From the NCBI RefSeq assembly GCF_964030925.1, contig NZ_OZ034992.1, positions 992,001 through 1,056,000 of the forward strand: a stretch of DNA of 64,000 nt, in the 5' to 3' direction. Origin of the DNA: Spiroplasma_E sp902809815 (lineage in GTDB: Bacteria; Bacillota_I; Bacilli_A; Mycoplasmatales; VBWQ01). The notes beneath the pieces are model-generated. The model was not told the origin of the DNA. It saw only the letters and a program-made list of their open reading frames with translations, and did not search any database. The position numbers were made by a program, and so were the translations under genes. Below are positions 22,558 through 33,576 of this stretch, piece by piece. The stretch's first letter is position 1, and each line of letters starts with the position of its first letter.

Positions 22558-22594
22558 ATAACGATATTAAACTATCGTTATTTACATTATAGTA
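22558..22594 (-). promoter_or_regulatory. promoter with ATAACGATA palindrome
   Basis: On the minus strand a TATAAT -10 box (about 22588-22593) is followed by ATAACGATA and TATCGTTAT with a 6-base spacer (22558-22581), then ATAATTTTAAT. The whole block closely matches the site upstream of the 8849 gene, which argues for a shared regulator. Confidence 0.65.
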
Positions 22595-22638
22595 CTTTTA
22601 GTGAAATTCTACAATGAATTTTAAAGGATGGTAAAGTT

Positions 22639-24474
22639 TTACCCCATAATTCCAGCTTCATATAAATGTTTAAAGTGACCTTCTTTAACTTTTAATTCAT
22701 CAAAAGTACCAACTTGAACTAAACCTTTTTCTTTTTCTAAAACTAAAATCTTATCAACAGTTTTAATTGTTGATAAACGATGGGCAATAATAATACTAGT
22801 ACGACCAATCATTAATTTATTAAATTGTGCTTGTATTTCCTTTTCGACAATATTATCTAAAGCACTAGTAGCTTCATCTAAAATTAATAGTTCTGGATTT
22901 TTTAAAAAGATACGAGCAATAGCTACTCTTTGTTTTTGACCACCAGATAAGTTAATCCCGCGTTCACCTAAAATTGTATTATAACCATTAGGTAATTGTT
23001 CAATGTAATCATGTAAGTTAGCTTTACTTGCAGCAATTTTGATTTCTTCTAAAGTTGCTCCTTGCTTAGTATAACTAATGTTTTCGGCAAATGTGCCAAA
23101 TAAAATTTGTGGATCTTGTTCAATATAGCCAATATGATGTAAGTATTGTGCTAAGTTAATATCACGTAAATCAGTATTATTATTAATTAAAATTCTTCCT
23201 TTAGCAGGGTCATAGTAACGTAGTAATAACTTAGAAATAGTAGTTTTTCCGACACCAGTTGCACCAACAATAGCATAACTTTTACCTTTTTCAAAAGTGA
23301 AAGAGAAGTTATTTAAAATTCAGTCTTCTTTTTCATCATAGCGGAAATTAACATTTTCAAAAATAATATCACTAGTAATTTGTTTTACTGGTAAGTCTTT
23401 TTCTTTATTAACTATTTTTGGTTTAATATTAAGAATTTCATTAACTCTTAAAATTGAAGTTGATGTTTTAGCTCAATTACCTAAGAATTGAATACTTTGA
23501 ATAACTGGGAAAATTAAAGTGTTGACTGCTAATAAAAAAGCAATTAGTGTTGGAACACTAATGATGTGTTTACTTACAAACATGAAACCAGCAACTAAAC
23601 CAACAATGTTAATTCCTGTTAGCAATGTAATTAGTAATGCTCTAGTAAAACTTTCAAAAGTAATAGTTTTTTTTGCTGCTTGGTAATATTTAAGATGTTC
23701 ATTAGAAAATCTTTTATTTTCACTTTTTTCTGTAGCATTACTTTTAATTAAAGTAATAGTATTTAGTCGATCAGTAATATCAGCATTAACTTCAGTGTAA
23801 ACTTTTCTTCATTTATAGTTTAAATAACGAATAATTTGAACATTTAATACTGATATTATTAAAATTGATAAAACAATACCTAAAACAATTAATGATAATT
23901 GTCAATTTAAAGAAAAAATAACGTAAATTGAACCAAAAAAAGTCACAATTGAACTAAGCATAGTTAAAGGAATAGATTGCATATTTTCACCAATAACACT
24001 AGTATCACTAATTAGTTTTGTTAAAGTGTCACCAATTTTGCGGTCTTCATAATATGACATATCTAAATCTAGTAAATGTTTTAAAACTTTATTTCGATAT
24101 TCAATTTCAACTTTAACACCAATGATGCTTCCTGTTAAATTACGAAAGTACATAAATAATCCTGATGCAATTTGTAAACTAATTAAAATATAAGCTAAAG
24201 TAGTAATTTTTTCTCATTGAAAACCATCGGGGGTAGCTAAAAAAATATTAGTAATTTTAGGAATAATCACTGAAATTATTGAAGAAGCAATAGTGGTTAG
24301 TATTGCAATTAGATAAAGTAGTGGATATTTTTTAAAGTATTTAATAACTGCGCTTAAGAAACCACTTTTTTTTATTTTTAATTCATTATAATCAGTCATG
24401 CTTTTTTTTATTTTTGCTGTTGTTTTTTCTTTTGTCGGCGAAGCAGTAATTTTTGTTTTATTTTTTTTGGACAT
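22639..24474 (-). CDS. ABC transporter, fused permease/ATPase (exporter)
   Basis: 611 aa half-transporter: a charged cytoplasmic N-terminus (about 45 residues), six membrane helices, then an ATPase domain. Walker A GATGVGKTT, Q-loop YIEQDPQ, signature NLSGGQKQRVAIAR, Walker B LLILDEATSALD, His-loop IIAHRLST. Domain order is that of MsbA/LmrA-type multidrug or lipid exporters; it probably works as a homodimer. The substrate is unknown. Start 24474 follows AAGGAGATC. Confidence 0.93.
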
Positions 24475-24544
24475 AATATTTGATCTCCTTATTAATAATT
24501 TATTTTTTATTTGTTATAGTGGTAAACCCAATTCTTTTAATGGA

Positions 24545-24676
24545 TTATGAATTTAAAAAATAACGACAATTACTATCTATTATATAATTTAAAGTATCTT
24601 TATATTCTGGTTTTTTAAATCAATCACTTAATAAATATCAGTATTCAATTTTGCAATCATTACTGAACAAATACAT
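24545..24676 (-). CDS. small ORF, possibly expressed
   Basis: 43 codons with two TGA-encoded Trp residues, between the ABC gene and nadD. AGGGAAG lies about 17 bases upstream of ATG 24676, farther than ideal. The product is aromatic-rich (YWYLLSDWF) and could be the tail of an eroded gene. Nothing else is seen in 24475-24762. Confidence 0.3.
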
Positions 24677-24762
24677 CTTCTGTTTTAAGTTATACTTCCC
24701 TTTTCTTTAATATTATATATTAAATAATTAATAAATAAGTATTTTACTGTAGATACTATTTG

Positions 24763-25860
24763 TTAATTTTTATTACTTCACGTTTCATATATTGTTAAAA
24801 ACTTATTATTTAATGGTTTTTTTTGTTCTAGTAAATGCTTTTTTAAAATTTCTAGATAGTATTTAAAAGCAACAGTTAAATCTTGAAAGGCAAGTTTTCT
24901 TAATTCTTCAACATAATAATGGTTACGTTCAATTGATATTTTATCTGCTAATAATACTATTAATTCTAAAGGTTTCATTTCAGTTGCACCAGTAGTATGT
25001 TTAGCAATTGCATGAAGAACTAAATCATCATGGTACTGATAATGATTTTTTAAATACAATGCTGCTACATAACCATGTCAAATTGGAAATGGTTCTTGTA
25101 AAATTTCTTTATTATATTTTGTTAAAAATTTAGTCATTTTATTTTTACTTCATTGTTTGCAAAGGTCATGATAAGTTCCTGCAATTAGGGCTTTATTAGC
25201 ATCTTCGTTATAATGGATTGCTAATTTAACAGCCATTTTACCAACATTAATACAATGTTCAGTTCTATTGTTATCCAAATTTGCTTTTAAACGCTCATAA
25301 CTATATATTAAATTATTGTTAATATAATTATTAATTTTTATATCAATTTGATTAATAATTTCACCATTTCTAATTTTGGCAGAGCTAATATCACTACTTG
25401 GTCGAACTACTAAATTTTGACACTTGTATTTTGACATTAGTTCTAATGTTTTACGATAATGAGGGCGATTAACAACAATAATTTTAACTAAATTAATTAA
25501 CTGTTCAATTCCTTGTCATTTATTTAAGGTATATAAATTATCAGAACCGATAATAAAAAAGAATTTGTGATTTGGATAGTTTTCAATAAAGTAGTTAATA
25601 GTATTAATAGTATAACTAGGTTGTTTACTTGTTAGTTCATAATCATTTAATTTTATTCAAGAATAGTTTTTAATAACTAAATTAATCATATCGACTCTTT
25701 GTTGATCGCTGGCACTGACACTGTCTTTTAACGGATTTTGTTTTGTTGGTAAAATTCAAACTTCATCAAGTGAAAGTTTATGATAAGCTGTATTTGCAAT
25801 GTTTAAATGTTGATTATGAAATGGATCAAAAGTTCCACCAAAAATGCCAATTCTTTTCAT
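24763..25860 (-). CDS. nadD: nicotinate-nucleotide adenylyltransferase fused to YqeK-type HD hydrolase
   Basis: 365 aa in one frame. Residues 1-190: nucleotidyltransferase with GGTFDPFHNQH at the N-terminus and SSAKIRNGE (the ISSTxIR-type motif) at the end of the domain, making deamido-NAD from nicotinate mononucleotide. Residues about 195-365: HD domain with EHCINVG, TYHDLCKQ and HAIAKHTTG metal ligands, as in YqeK, which cleaves diadenosine tetraphosphate. The two are separate neighbours in Bacillus. The ATG overlaps the nfo stop by one base. Confidence 0.92.
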
Positions 25861-26759
25861 TATTTGCTTGTTCCTAATGATTCTAAAATTTCTTTATTAT
25901 ATTTTTTTGTTCTTATCATTTTAATTTCATATAAATAAGGTGGATGTCCATTAATTCATGGCGTTTCTAAAATTTTTATTTTAGTAAGCAACAATGGATG
26001 ATAAATAATGTTAATTAAAGTTTGAAAACCAAGGTAACCCATTCCTAAGTTAGCATGACGATCTTTATGAGCATTGATTGGGTTTTTAGAATCATTAACA
26101 TGAATAACTAATAATTTATCTAATCCAATAAGTTGATCAAATTGTTGTATTACTTGTTCTAAATTATTATTAAGATCATAACCAGCATCAGATAAGTGAC
26201 AAGTATCTCAACAAACACCAATTAGTTCGGGTCTTTTTACATTATTAATAATATATTGAAGTTGTTCAAAAGTAGTTCCTACTTCACTACCTTTTCCTGA
26301 CATTGTTTCCAAAGCAATTTTTACAGTTTGTTTTTCTAAACATGCTGCATTTAGTCCTTTAACAATTTGATCTAAAGCAGTTTGTGGTAAAGCACCAACA
26401 GCGCTACCTGGATGTAAAACCAAAGTTTTAATGCCAATATCTTGACAGCGAATTATTTCTTGTCGTAAGAAATCTACTGCTAATTGGTAAGTACTTTTGT
26501 TAATACTATTAGCCAGATTAATAATATAAGGAGCATGAACAATAAGGTTATTAATATTAATATTTTTTTCAATTAGTTTTTCTGTAAATTCTTTAATAAA
26601 TAATGCTTTGGTTGGTTTACGAATTGTATTTTGTGGAGCACCTGTATAAAACATAAACGTATTGGCATTATAACTTAGAGCTTCTTCAAGAGCACCTAAT
26701 AAATATTTTGGTGCTTTCATTGAAACATGAGATCCAATAATTAATTTGTCGTTTTCCAT
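25860..26759 (-). CDS. nfo: endonuclease IV (AP endonuclease)
   Basis: 299 aa, TIM-barrel zinc enzyme that cuts DNA 5' of abasic sites in base-excision repair. Signatures: IGSHVSMK at the start, FMFYTGAPQNTIRKP, IVHAPYIINLAN, LVLHPGSAVG, ALETMSGKG, CWDTCHLSDAG and VIHVNDSKN. Start at ATG 26759 behind AAAGAGGAAG. Translationally coupled to nadD (TAATG overlap); the helicase gene lies 19 bp upstream. Confidence 0.96.
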
Positions 26760-26778
26760 CTTGCTTCCTCTTTCATTA

Positions 26779-28137
26779 TTAATTTTCATCAAAAAGTTTT
26801 TTTCTTCTTGCAATTGCTTGTGTTTTTTTAATTTTCTTAATTGATGCTTTAATGTGTTGTTTTCTTGTTTCTTTTTTTATTGCTTCTAAATCTTTATTAA
26901 ATTTTTTCTTATAACCAGGAGTTACATTTTTATTTTTTTTAAAGCGATTAATAACATATTGCTCTTCTTTATTTCTTTCTATTTTTCGTTTATGAGCAAT
27001 GATGTTGTCATTAGTAATTTCTGGTAGTAACTTATTATCTTTAATTTTATAGTATTCTATTGGAACGTTTAAATTTTTTAACTTATGAATAGTAGAATTA
27101 TCACTCTTATCATAAAATACATAAGAAATACCTGAATAGTTAGCTCGTCCTGTTCGCCCTGCTCGATGAAAATAATATTCTAGATTATTTGTCGGTAATT
27201 GTAAAGAGATAACATGAGATACCCCTTCAATATCAATACCACGTGCTGCGATATCTGAACAAACAACATATTGATATTCAAAATTTTTAATACGTTTAAA
27301 AGTTTGAGAACGTTCTCGTGCTGGTAATCCACCATGTAAGATTGCTACTTTTTTATTTTCTTCAATTAAGACGTTTGCAATTTCTTCAATATTTTCTTTG
27401 TTATTAACAAAAATTAAACATAAATAAGGATCAAACATTGTTAATAATGATTGTAGTTGTTTTTTACTATCTTGATGATGACGATTAATAAAAATATGTT
27501 GAATTTTTTGAGATTTGTTATCAATACTAATTGTAGTAGCATTAGTAATATATTTTTTTAATCAAGTAACTAGTTGGGGTAATATTGTTGCTGAAAAAGT
27601 CATAATTTGAGTATTTTTATTCATTTTAGTAATTAAAAAATCTAAATCTTCCATGAATCCCATATCAAATAACATATCACATTCATCAATAACTAAAGTG
27701 TTAGTAGTAGTAATTGCTAACATATTAAGTTCATATAAACGTTTTAATCTAGTTGGAGTGCCAATTACAATTTGTGGTTGATTATTACTTAAATTATTAC
27801 TTTGACGAATAATATCTTTGCCACCCACTAAACAAGCAATGCTAATATTTTGACCTTTGATTAAAGCTTTTAAAAAATTGAACGTTTGTTGAGCAAGTTC
27901 ACGAGTAGGTGTAATAATAACTGCTTGTGTTACTTTTAAAGTAACATTACAATTATTTAAAATTGGAATTAAATAAGTATGAGTTTTACCACTACCAGTA
28001 GCACTTTTAATAATTAAGTTTTTATTAGTTAATGCTAAAGGAATGATTTCGGTTTGGACTGGTGTTGGATTAATTAGTTTTTCTTTTTTTAAATTTTCAA
28101 TTAGTCATGGTTGTAAATTAAATTGTTGAAATGACAT
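26779..28137 (-). CDS. DEAD-box RNA helicase
   Basis: 452 aa. Q-motif region with PTPVQTEIIPLAL, Walker A SATGSGKT, PTRELAQQ, a DECD box (Cys instead of Ala) in LVIDECDML, SAT motif FSATILP, ARGID, and HRAGRTGRA. A lysine-rich C-terminal tail of about 90 residues would bind RNA. Like CshA/CshB it probably unwinds mRNA or rRNA structures in ribosome assembly or decay. First gene of a four-gene leftward run to nadD. Confidence 0.94.
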
Positions 28138-28175
28138 ACGTTCACCTTTTTCTTTAATGCAATATTAATATTTTA

Positions 28176-28209
28176 TCTTATTTTTACTAAGTTCTTTAAA
28201 AAATAAGAT
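28176..28209. terminator. possible hairpin in the divergent intergenic region
   Basis: ATCTTATTTTT and AAAAATAAGAT with a 12-base loop. It lies upstream of the helicase, so its role is unclear; the rest of 28138-28419 is promoter-like AT-rich sequence only. Confidence 0.35.
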
Positions 28210-28419
28210 AAAAAACTTTATTAAAAGTAATAATAATTACTATTTTAATGTTTAAGATTATTAATTTTCAAAAAATAAAAAAATACATCAGTAATTTATA
28301 CAACTAATTGTTTATCTAAATTTCTAATCTAATAAAAGTAAAATGTCAATAGATTATTTTTAATCATGTAAAATTAACTTAGAAAAAATTTAAGGGCTTA
28401 GAAAAGAGGTTTGTAATTT

Positions 28420-28911
28420 ATGTCAGAAGAAGATGAAGAAGAAAAGAAAAAGAAGAAGAAATCAACAAAAATTATTGCTGGTCTTATCAGCTCTGCAGCT
28501 TTAATTGGAGCCACCATTGCTGGTGGTATGACAGCTATTGCTGAAACAGAAGGAGAAAAAGAAGAAGAGGAAGAAAAAAATAAAAAAAAATCAAATGGTT
28601 CGATCTCTAAACAATCATCAATTAGTGATAATAAACGAATTTTAGCAGTAATTTTAAAAAGCAAAACAAATTTGCAATTAAAAACTGAAGACAAATTGAA
28701 AATGACAAGTCCAGAAACTGTAAAGGAGGTTATTAAAGAGAGACTAATTGAAAGTAATCCACAAGCAAATTTAATAAAAGAAAAAATTATTTTAGGTAAT
28801 TTAAAATATAATAATATGAACATTAAACCAACTACTTTAACAGTTGAAATGACTTATGATGACCCTTTAGTTATTGGAAGTGTAATTTTAAATGTAATTT
28901 ATCCAAAATAA
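28420..28911 (+). CDS. single-pass membrane protein with highly charged N-terminus
   Basis: 163 aa. The first 18 residues are almost all Glu/Lys, followed by a Gly/Ala/Ile-rich membrane helix (about 19-41), another Glu/Lys block, then a compact alpha/beta domain of about 95 residues ending in NVIYPK. It looks like a lone extracellular or cytoplasmic domain on a signal anchor. Family not recognised. ATG follows GAAAAGAGG; the next gene starts 69 bp later in the same direction. Confidence 0.65.
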   Translation: MSEEDEEEKKKKKKSTKIIAGLISSAALIGATIAGGMTAIAETEGEKEEEEEKNKKKSNGSISKQSSISDNKRILAVILKSKTNLQLKTEDKLKMTSPETVKEVIKERLIESNPQANLIKEKIILGNLKYNNMNIKPTTLTVEMTYDDPLVIGSVILNVIYPK

Positions 28912-28980
28912 AAGATAAGAAGAACTTGTTTATAAAATGACGCAAATTTATATATTAAGAAAATTTAGGGGGTTATTTAT

Positions 28981-29496
28981 ATGCAAAATAATTTAAATAT
29001 AATGTTTTTAGTTAATTGATCAGATTTTTCATTAAAGGACTGAATAATCATAGGATTATCAATATTATTATTAATGCTAACTTTTATTTTTATTTTAGTT
29101 ATTTTTCTTTTTAAAAGAAAAAGATTTAAGTTTAAAATAAACAATATTATAAGTGATAATTTAGTAAAAATAGGTAAAAATAATTATAAATTTTCAAGTA
29201 GAAATGCTTTTATACTCTTTAATGAAATTAAATCAATAATTTTAGATAAGCGTTATAAGTATTTTTATAAATTTAAAAAGAGATATAAAGATGGTAGTTT
29301 AAATAATGAACTTTTTGATATAGTTCAAAAATATTATTTAAAAAATGAAAAAGAATTAAAGAAAAAACCAAAACCTTTATTTGAAAATAAAAAAAATGAT
29401 AAACCCAGTGATGCTGTTAATAAAAAAGATGATAAAAAAGTTAAATTTGTTTTTGATGATCAAGAAATGACAGTAAAAATTGAAGAAGATAAATAA
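28981..29496 (+). CDS. single-pass membrane protein with basic cytoplasmic tail
   Basis: 171 aa from ATG 28981 behind TTAGGGGG. One membrane helix (about residues 21-44), then KRKRFKFK, a helical Lys/Tyr-rich domain and an acidic end. The frame uses TGA for Trp at residues 13 and 22. Probably in an operon with the 28420 gene and closed by the hairpin at 29495. Function unknown. Confidence 0.65.
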
Positions 29497-29518
29497 AACT
29501 ACTCAACTGAGTAGTTTT
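29495..29518 (+). terminator. Rho-independent terminator
   Basis: AAAACTACTC/GAGTAGTTTT stem with a 4-base loop and T-rich tail, overlapping the stop codon of the preceding gene. Confidence 0.78.
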
Positions 29519-29592
29519 ATTTATTTATAACTATTTTTTATCTTTTAAAAATATGTATAAAAATTTAACACCAAATATTCTAGATATTATGA

Positions 29593-29620
29593 TATAATTC
29601 TTTAAACTTAATTTAAGTTT
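29593..29620 (+). promoter_or_regulatory. promoter with AAACTTA palindrome (site 2)
   Basis: TATAAT at 29593-29598 and AAACTTA-ATT-TAAGTTT at 29604-29620, then CAACTCATT as at site 1 (14054). The shared leader extends to the GAAAGGA Shine-Dalgarno. Confidence 0.6.
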
Positions 29621-29687
29621 TCAACTCATTATTTTATTTTTTAAAGTATATGGGTTTTTTATTTTTTTGAAAGGAAGATTAAAAGAT

Positions 29688-30063
29688 ATGTATAGTAAAG
29701 TTAAAAAAAAGTATATATAAATTAATTGCTGAAATTAAAGAAGAAATAAAACTTCCAGAAGGATTTGAAGAAAGAAAAATGTACCATGCTTGAGTACAAG
29801 AACCACTTTGCAATGTTTTAGATACCACTTGATATCATGAAATTGATATAAAAATTCAAAATATTGAAAAAAGATTAAATAATAATATTAATAAAACTAG
29901 TTTAAAAGAAATCAAAATAGAATTGGAAAAAATAACAAAAGAAATTGATCAAAAAAATGGTTGAGATATAGAAAAAGATAATAATTTTATTGATGAAATA
30001 AATAAAATAAGTTTATCAATCCAACATAAAACTAAAATTAATAATAAATTTATAGCAAAATAA
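29688..30063 (+). pseudogene. small helical protein, frameshifted near its start
   Basis: ATG 29688 follows GAAAGGAAG, but the frame closes after ten codons. Deleting one A from the run of eight at 29703-29710 restores about 124 residues: SIYKLIAEIKEEIKLPEGF and then charged coiled-coil helices to TAA 30061-30063. Trp is TGA. It shares the AAACTTA leader with 14144 and 30181. Slippage, error and real decay are all possible. Confidence 0.5.
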
Positions 30064-30091
30064 AAATAGTTACCAAAATGGTAACTATTTT
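30063..30091 (+). terminator. Rho-independent terminator
   Basis: Stem AAAATAGTTACC/GGTAACTATTTT with a 5-base loop, followed by T residues. Confidence 0.8.
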
Positions 30092-30110
30092 TCTAAATTA
30101 AAAAAGATGC

Positions 30111-30142
30111 TAAAATCAAGAACATAAACTTAATATAAGTTT
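30111..30142 (+). promoter_or_regulatory. promoter with AAACTTA palindrome (site 3)
   Basis: TAAAAT at 30111-30116 and AAACTTA-ATA-TAAGTTT at 30126-30142, the same 17-base palindrome as site 1. Confidence 0.55.
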
Positions 30143-30180
30143 ATAAATACACTATTTATTTTAAAAAGGAAATATAAAAT

Positions 30181-30611
30181 ATGGATATAATGTTAGAGAA
30201 TAACAATAACGAAAAAACAAAAGATGAATCTATTTTTATACCTTCTCCCGCTATTTTTGTAGAAATTTCATTTGAAAACATTAAAACTAAAAAACAAAAA
30301 CATGCAGAAAGACAAAAAAATATTTAGAAAAAAATAAATCAAATCCTGAATTTATTAGAAAAAAAGAGAAGGAGAAAAAAGACGCAGAAAAAAATATATT
30401 GAAAAGAAAAAAAAATAAAGAACTGCTTGATAAGCAAATTCAATTAATGATTAATGAAGTTAATAACTTTGCTAATTATGAAACAATACAGATAGAAGAT
30501 ATATTGCAAGAAAATCAAAAAATTCTGTCTTTAAATGATATTATTGATATTGAATCAGAATATTGAGTATCTACAGTTAACTGTGTAAATTATAATCCTT
30601 TTAATCTTTAA
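30181..30611 (+). pseudogene. small charged protein, frameshifted
   Basis: ATG 30181 behind AAAAAGGAAA. The first 49 codons end at a TAG after a run of seven A near 30317; adding one A joins them to a second frame that runs to TAA 30609-30611 (about 143 residues in all). The joined product has a Lys-rich coiled-coil middle and an acidic end with YWVSTVNCVNYNPFNL. Family unknown. Confidence 0.45.
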
Positions 30612-30614
30612 AAA

Positions 30615-30639
30615 AAATCGTAAGTATTACTTACGATTT
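30615..30639. terminator. bidirectional terminator overlapping the typA stop
   Basis: AAATCGTAAGT/ACTTACGATTT with a 3-base loop; A-run on the left and T-rich sequence on the right. Confidence 0.8.
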
Positions 30640-32471
30640 CTATTTTGTTTACGTTCATTTTTAGTCAAGAATTTTTTACGCATACGAATATTTTGTGGTG
30701 TTACTTCAACTAATTCATCGCTAGCAATAAATTCTAAAGATTCTTCTAAACTAAAAATAGTTGGTGGTGTTAATCTAACAGCTTCATCATTACCTGAACT
30801 TCTAGTATTTGTTAATTGTTTTGCTTTGCAAGGATTAACATCTAAATCTTTATCACGATTACTTAAACCAATAATCATTCCTTCATACACTTTAGTTTGT
30901 GGTTTAACAAATAAAGTACCACGTTCTTCTAAAGAATTTAAAGCATAAGGTAATGTTGTCCCTGTAATCATACTTACTAGAACGCCATTTCTATTATTAT
31001 TAATTTCGCCTTTTAATGGTTCATATGTAAGGAAACTACGAACCATAACACCAGTTCCGCGAGTAATATTAACGTATTGACGACCAAATCCAATTAATCC
31101 TCTTGTTGGAATATGAAAAATAATTTTATCACGAACATTATCAGAATCCATATTAGTCATAATACCTTTTCTTAGATTTAAATTGTTAATAACAGTACTA
31201 GTATATTCAGTAGGATGATTTAAAATAATTTCTTCGACTGGTTCAGTGGTGTGTCCTTTTTCATCTTTTTTAAATACTACTTCCGGTTTAGAAATACCTA
31301 ATTCAAAGCCTTCGCGACGCATATTTTCAATTAAAACAGATAAATGTAATTCACCACGACCAAAAACTTTAAAACCATCAGCATTACTTCCAGATAATTG
31401 TTCTATTTTTAAACCAACATTAGTTTCTAATTCTCTTGTTAAACGTTCTTTAATTTTATTACTAGTTACTAGTTTACCTTCAGTTCCAGAAAATGGTGAA
31501 TTATTAACAAGGAAATTCATTGACATTGTTGGAGCCTGTATTGTAATTGGTTCCATTGGCACAACATTATCTTTATCACAAATAGTATTACCAATTGTTA
31601 TATTTTCAATACCCGCTATGCAAACAATATCACCAGCAACAGCGTTTTTAACAGCTACTCGTTTTAATCCTTGATAAACAAATAAATATTTTACTTTAGC
31701 TTTTCTTTTTAAATCATAATCATCAACAACAATTATTTCTTGTCCTTCAGAAATAGTACCTTGAAATAATCTACCAATTCCAATTCTGCCAATAAAACTA
31801 TCATAATCTAATGAACTAATTTGCATTTGTAAAGGCTCATTATATTTTACTAATTTAGAAATTTTAGCATGTTTAATAATTGTTTCAAATAATGGTTCTA
31901 AATTTTCACTTGGTTGATTTAATTCATATTGGGCAATACCTTGTTTAGTAATTCCATAAAGTGTTGGAAAGTCTAACTGTTCATCATTAGCATTTAATTC
32001 CATAAAAAGTTCTAATACTTCATCTTTTACTTCTTCAATTCTTTGGTCTTTTTTATCAATTTTGTTAATCATTAAAATTGGATTTAAGTTATGTTCTAGT
32101 GCTTTTTGCAATACAAAACGAGTTTGTGGCATTGGTCCTTCAACACTATCAACTAGTAAAATAACACAGTCTACTGTTTTCATAATTCTTTCAACTTCAG
32201 AGGAAAAGTCAGCATGACCAGGTGTATCAATAATATTAATTTTTGTATTACCATGCATGATTGAACAATTTTTAGAATAAATAGTAATTCCTCGTTGACG
32301 TTCTTGATCATTACTATCCATTATTTGTTCAACAATAACTTGGTTTTGATGAAAAATATTTGATTGTTTTAATAAAGCATCAACTAATGTTGACTTTCCA
32401 ACATCGACGTGTGCTATCACTGCAATATTAATAATTTTTTGTTCAGCAGAAACTTTTTCTTGTTCAGACAT
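30627..32471 (-). CDS. typA: ribosome-associated GTPase BipA/TypA
   Basis: 614 aa, full length. The G1 loop reads AHVDVGKST where E. coli BipA has AHVDHGKT; G2 region ERQRGITI; G3 DTPGHADF; G4 NKIDK. It is followed by EF-G-like domains and the TypA C-terminal domain (FGRGELHLSVLIENMRREG, PTRGLIGF, LTPPTIFSLEE). It binds the ribosome and supports subunit assembly under stress. Start 32471 follows GGAGAATG-like sequence. Single gene, terminated by the hairpin at its end. Confidence 0.96.
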   Translation of the reverse strand: MSEQEKVSAEQKIINIAVIAHVDVGKSTLVDALLKQSNIFHQNQVIVEQIMDSNDQERQRGITIYSKNCSIMHGNTKINIIDTPGHADFSSEVERIMKTVDCVILLVDSVEGPMPQTRFVLQKALEHNLNPILMINKIDKKDQRIEEVKDEVLELFMELNANDEQLDFPTLYGITKQGIAQYELNQPSENLEPLFETIIKHAKISKLVKYNEPLQMQISSLDYDSFIGRIGIGRLFQGTISEGQEIIVVDDYDLKRKAKVKYLFVYQGLKRVAVKNAVAGDIVCIAGIENITIGNTICDKDNVVPMEPITIQAPTMSMNFLVNNSPFSGTEGKLVTSNKIKERLTRELETNVGLKIEQLSGSNADGFKVFGRGELHLSVLIENMRREGFELGISKPEVVFKKDEKGHTTEPVEEIILNHPTEYTSTVINNLNLRKGIMTNMDSDNVRDKIIFHIPTRGLIGFGRQYVNITRGTGVMVRSFLTYEPLKGEINNNRNGVLVSMITGTTLPYALNSLEERGTLFVKPQTKVYEGMIIGLSNRDKDLDVNPCKAKQLTNTRSSGNDEAVRLTPPTIFSLEESLEFIASDELVEVTPQNIRMRKKFLTKNERKQNRNRK

Positions 32472-32601
32472 TTTTCATTCTCCGTTATTCTTAAATTTTG
32501 ACATTATATAAATTATACGCAATATTTTTAAATTTAGTAAAATAATTAAAAAAATAATTTATTTAAAATGATTTTTTTGACATATAATAATTATCTAAAT
32601 C

Positions 32602-33390
32602 TTATGATTTGTGATTTTTTTCATTTTCATGAGTTTTATTTCTATATTTACTTTTTTCATTATTATTTAAAAAATTATTTTGTTGTATTTGTTCGGTTAA
32701 TAAATATGTTTGTATATCATTAAAATTATTTGTATATATAAAACTGCTACTAGGTTTTGATATTTTTATTTCGATAAATAAACTGTCTTTAGTGTGTGTT
32801 TCTAATGTATTAGTATAATGTTTTTTATTAATTAAAGATGTGTTAATTTTTGTTGTTAATTCTCATATTTGATTTTTATTTGGTAATGATAAATCTAATA
32901 GTTCTTGTTGCAGTCTTTGTTTTTTACTTGATAGTGATAAATCTAATGGTTTTTCATTTTTTAATTGTTCTGAAAATTGATGAGATATTGTAAATAAATA
33001 TTGTAATTCTTCATCTGTTATGTTTTCTTGATTTATTAATTCACCTACAAATAAATTTAATTCACTTAATATTTCAAATAATTGTTGAGGTTCTTTTTTA
33101 TATTTATTAATAAAAAAACTAAATTTTTTTATTTGTGCTAAATATTTGTTTAAAATCTTATTTAATTTCTTTTTTATCTTTTTGTTTTTATTAAATTTTC
33201 TCTGAATTTTATTTCTGTATTTTCTATTATTTTCCAATTCTAAAAAATATTTTTGTTGTTTATATAAGTCATTATTGATACTTGCAATTACATTAGTTAT
33301 TTCAGAAATTTTAAATTTGTAATTAATTAAAGTACTAATTTTTAAATTTCTATTCATCAATTCAAGTAATTTTTGTCTTCTTTCATTCAT
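32602..33390 (-). CDS. coiled-coil hypothetical protein
   Basis: 262 aa from ATG 33390 behind AAAGAGG. Long Lys/Asn/Leu helices (residues 1-150), two copies of LDLSL separated by about 20 residues, then a smaller beta-containing part and a Lys/Asn-rich tail. No membrane segment. Not recognised; its promoter region (33391-33576) is bordered by an IS5-family copy. Confidence 0.6.
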
Positions 33391-33576
33391 ATTTTTGCCT
33401 CTTTCTATATTTTTGATAGTCTAATCTCAAATTTCTTAATAATTATAATTTGTGTACAAATACTAAAATTTCTATAATAACTACTTATATCTATTTTTTA
33501 GAATTAATATCTATTTAATTTAAAATTTTTCTATAAACTTTTTTAAAAGTTTTACACACTTTAATGATAACACTTT

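Noticed and set aside
28398..28823. 141-codon minus-strand frame rich in Phe and Ser
   Set aside because: It is the complement of the Lys/Glu-rich 28420-28911 gene, which has a ribosome site; the Phe runs merely mirror Lys codons.
31246..31674. 142-codon open frame on the plus strand
   Set aside because: Lies inside typA in antisense; typA is a complete family member.
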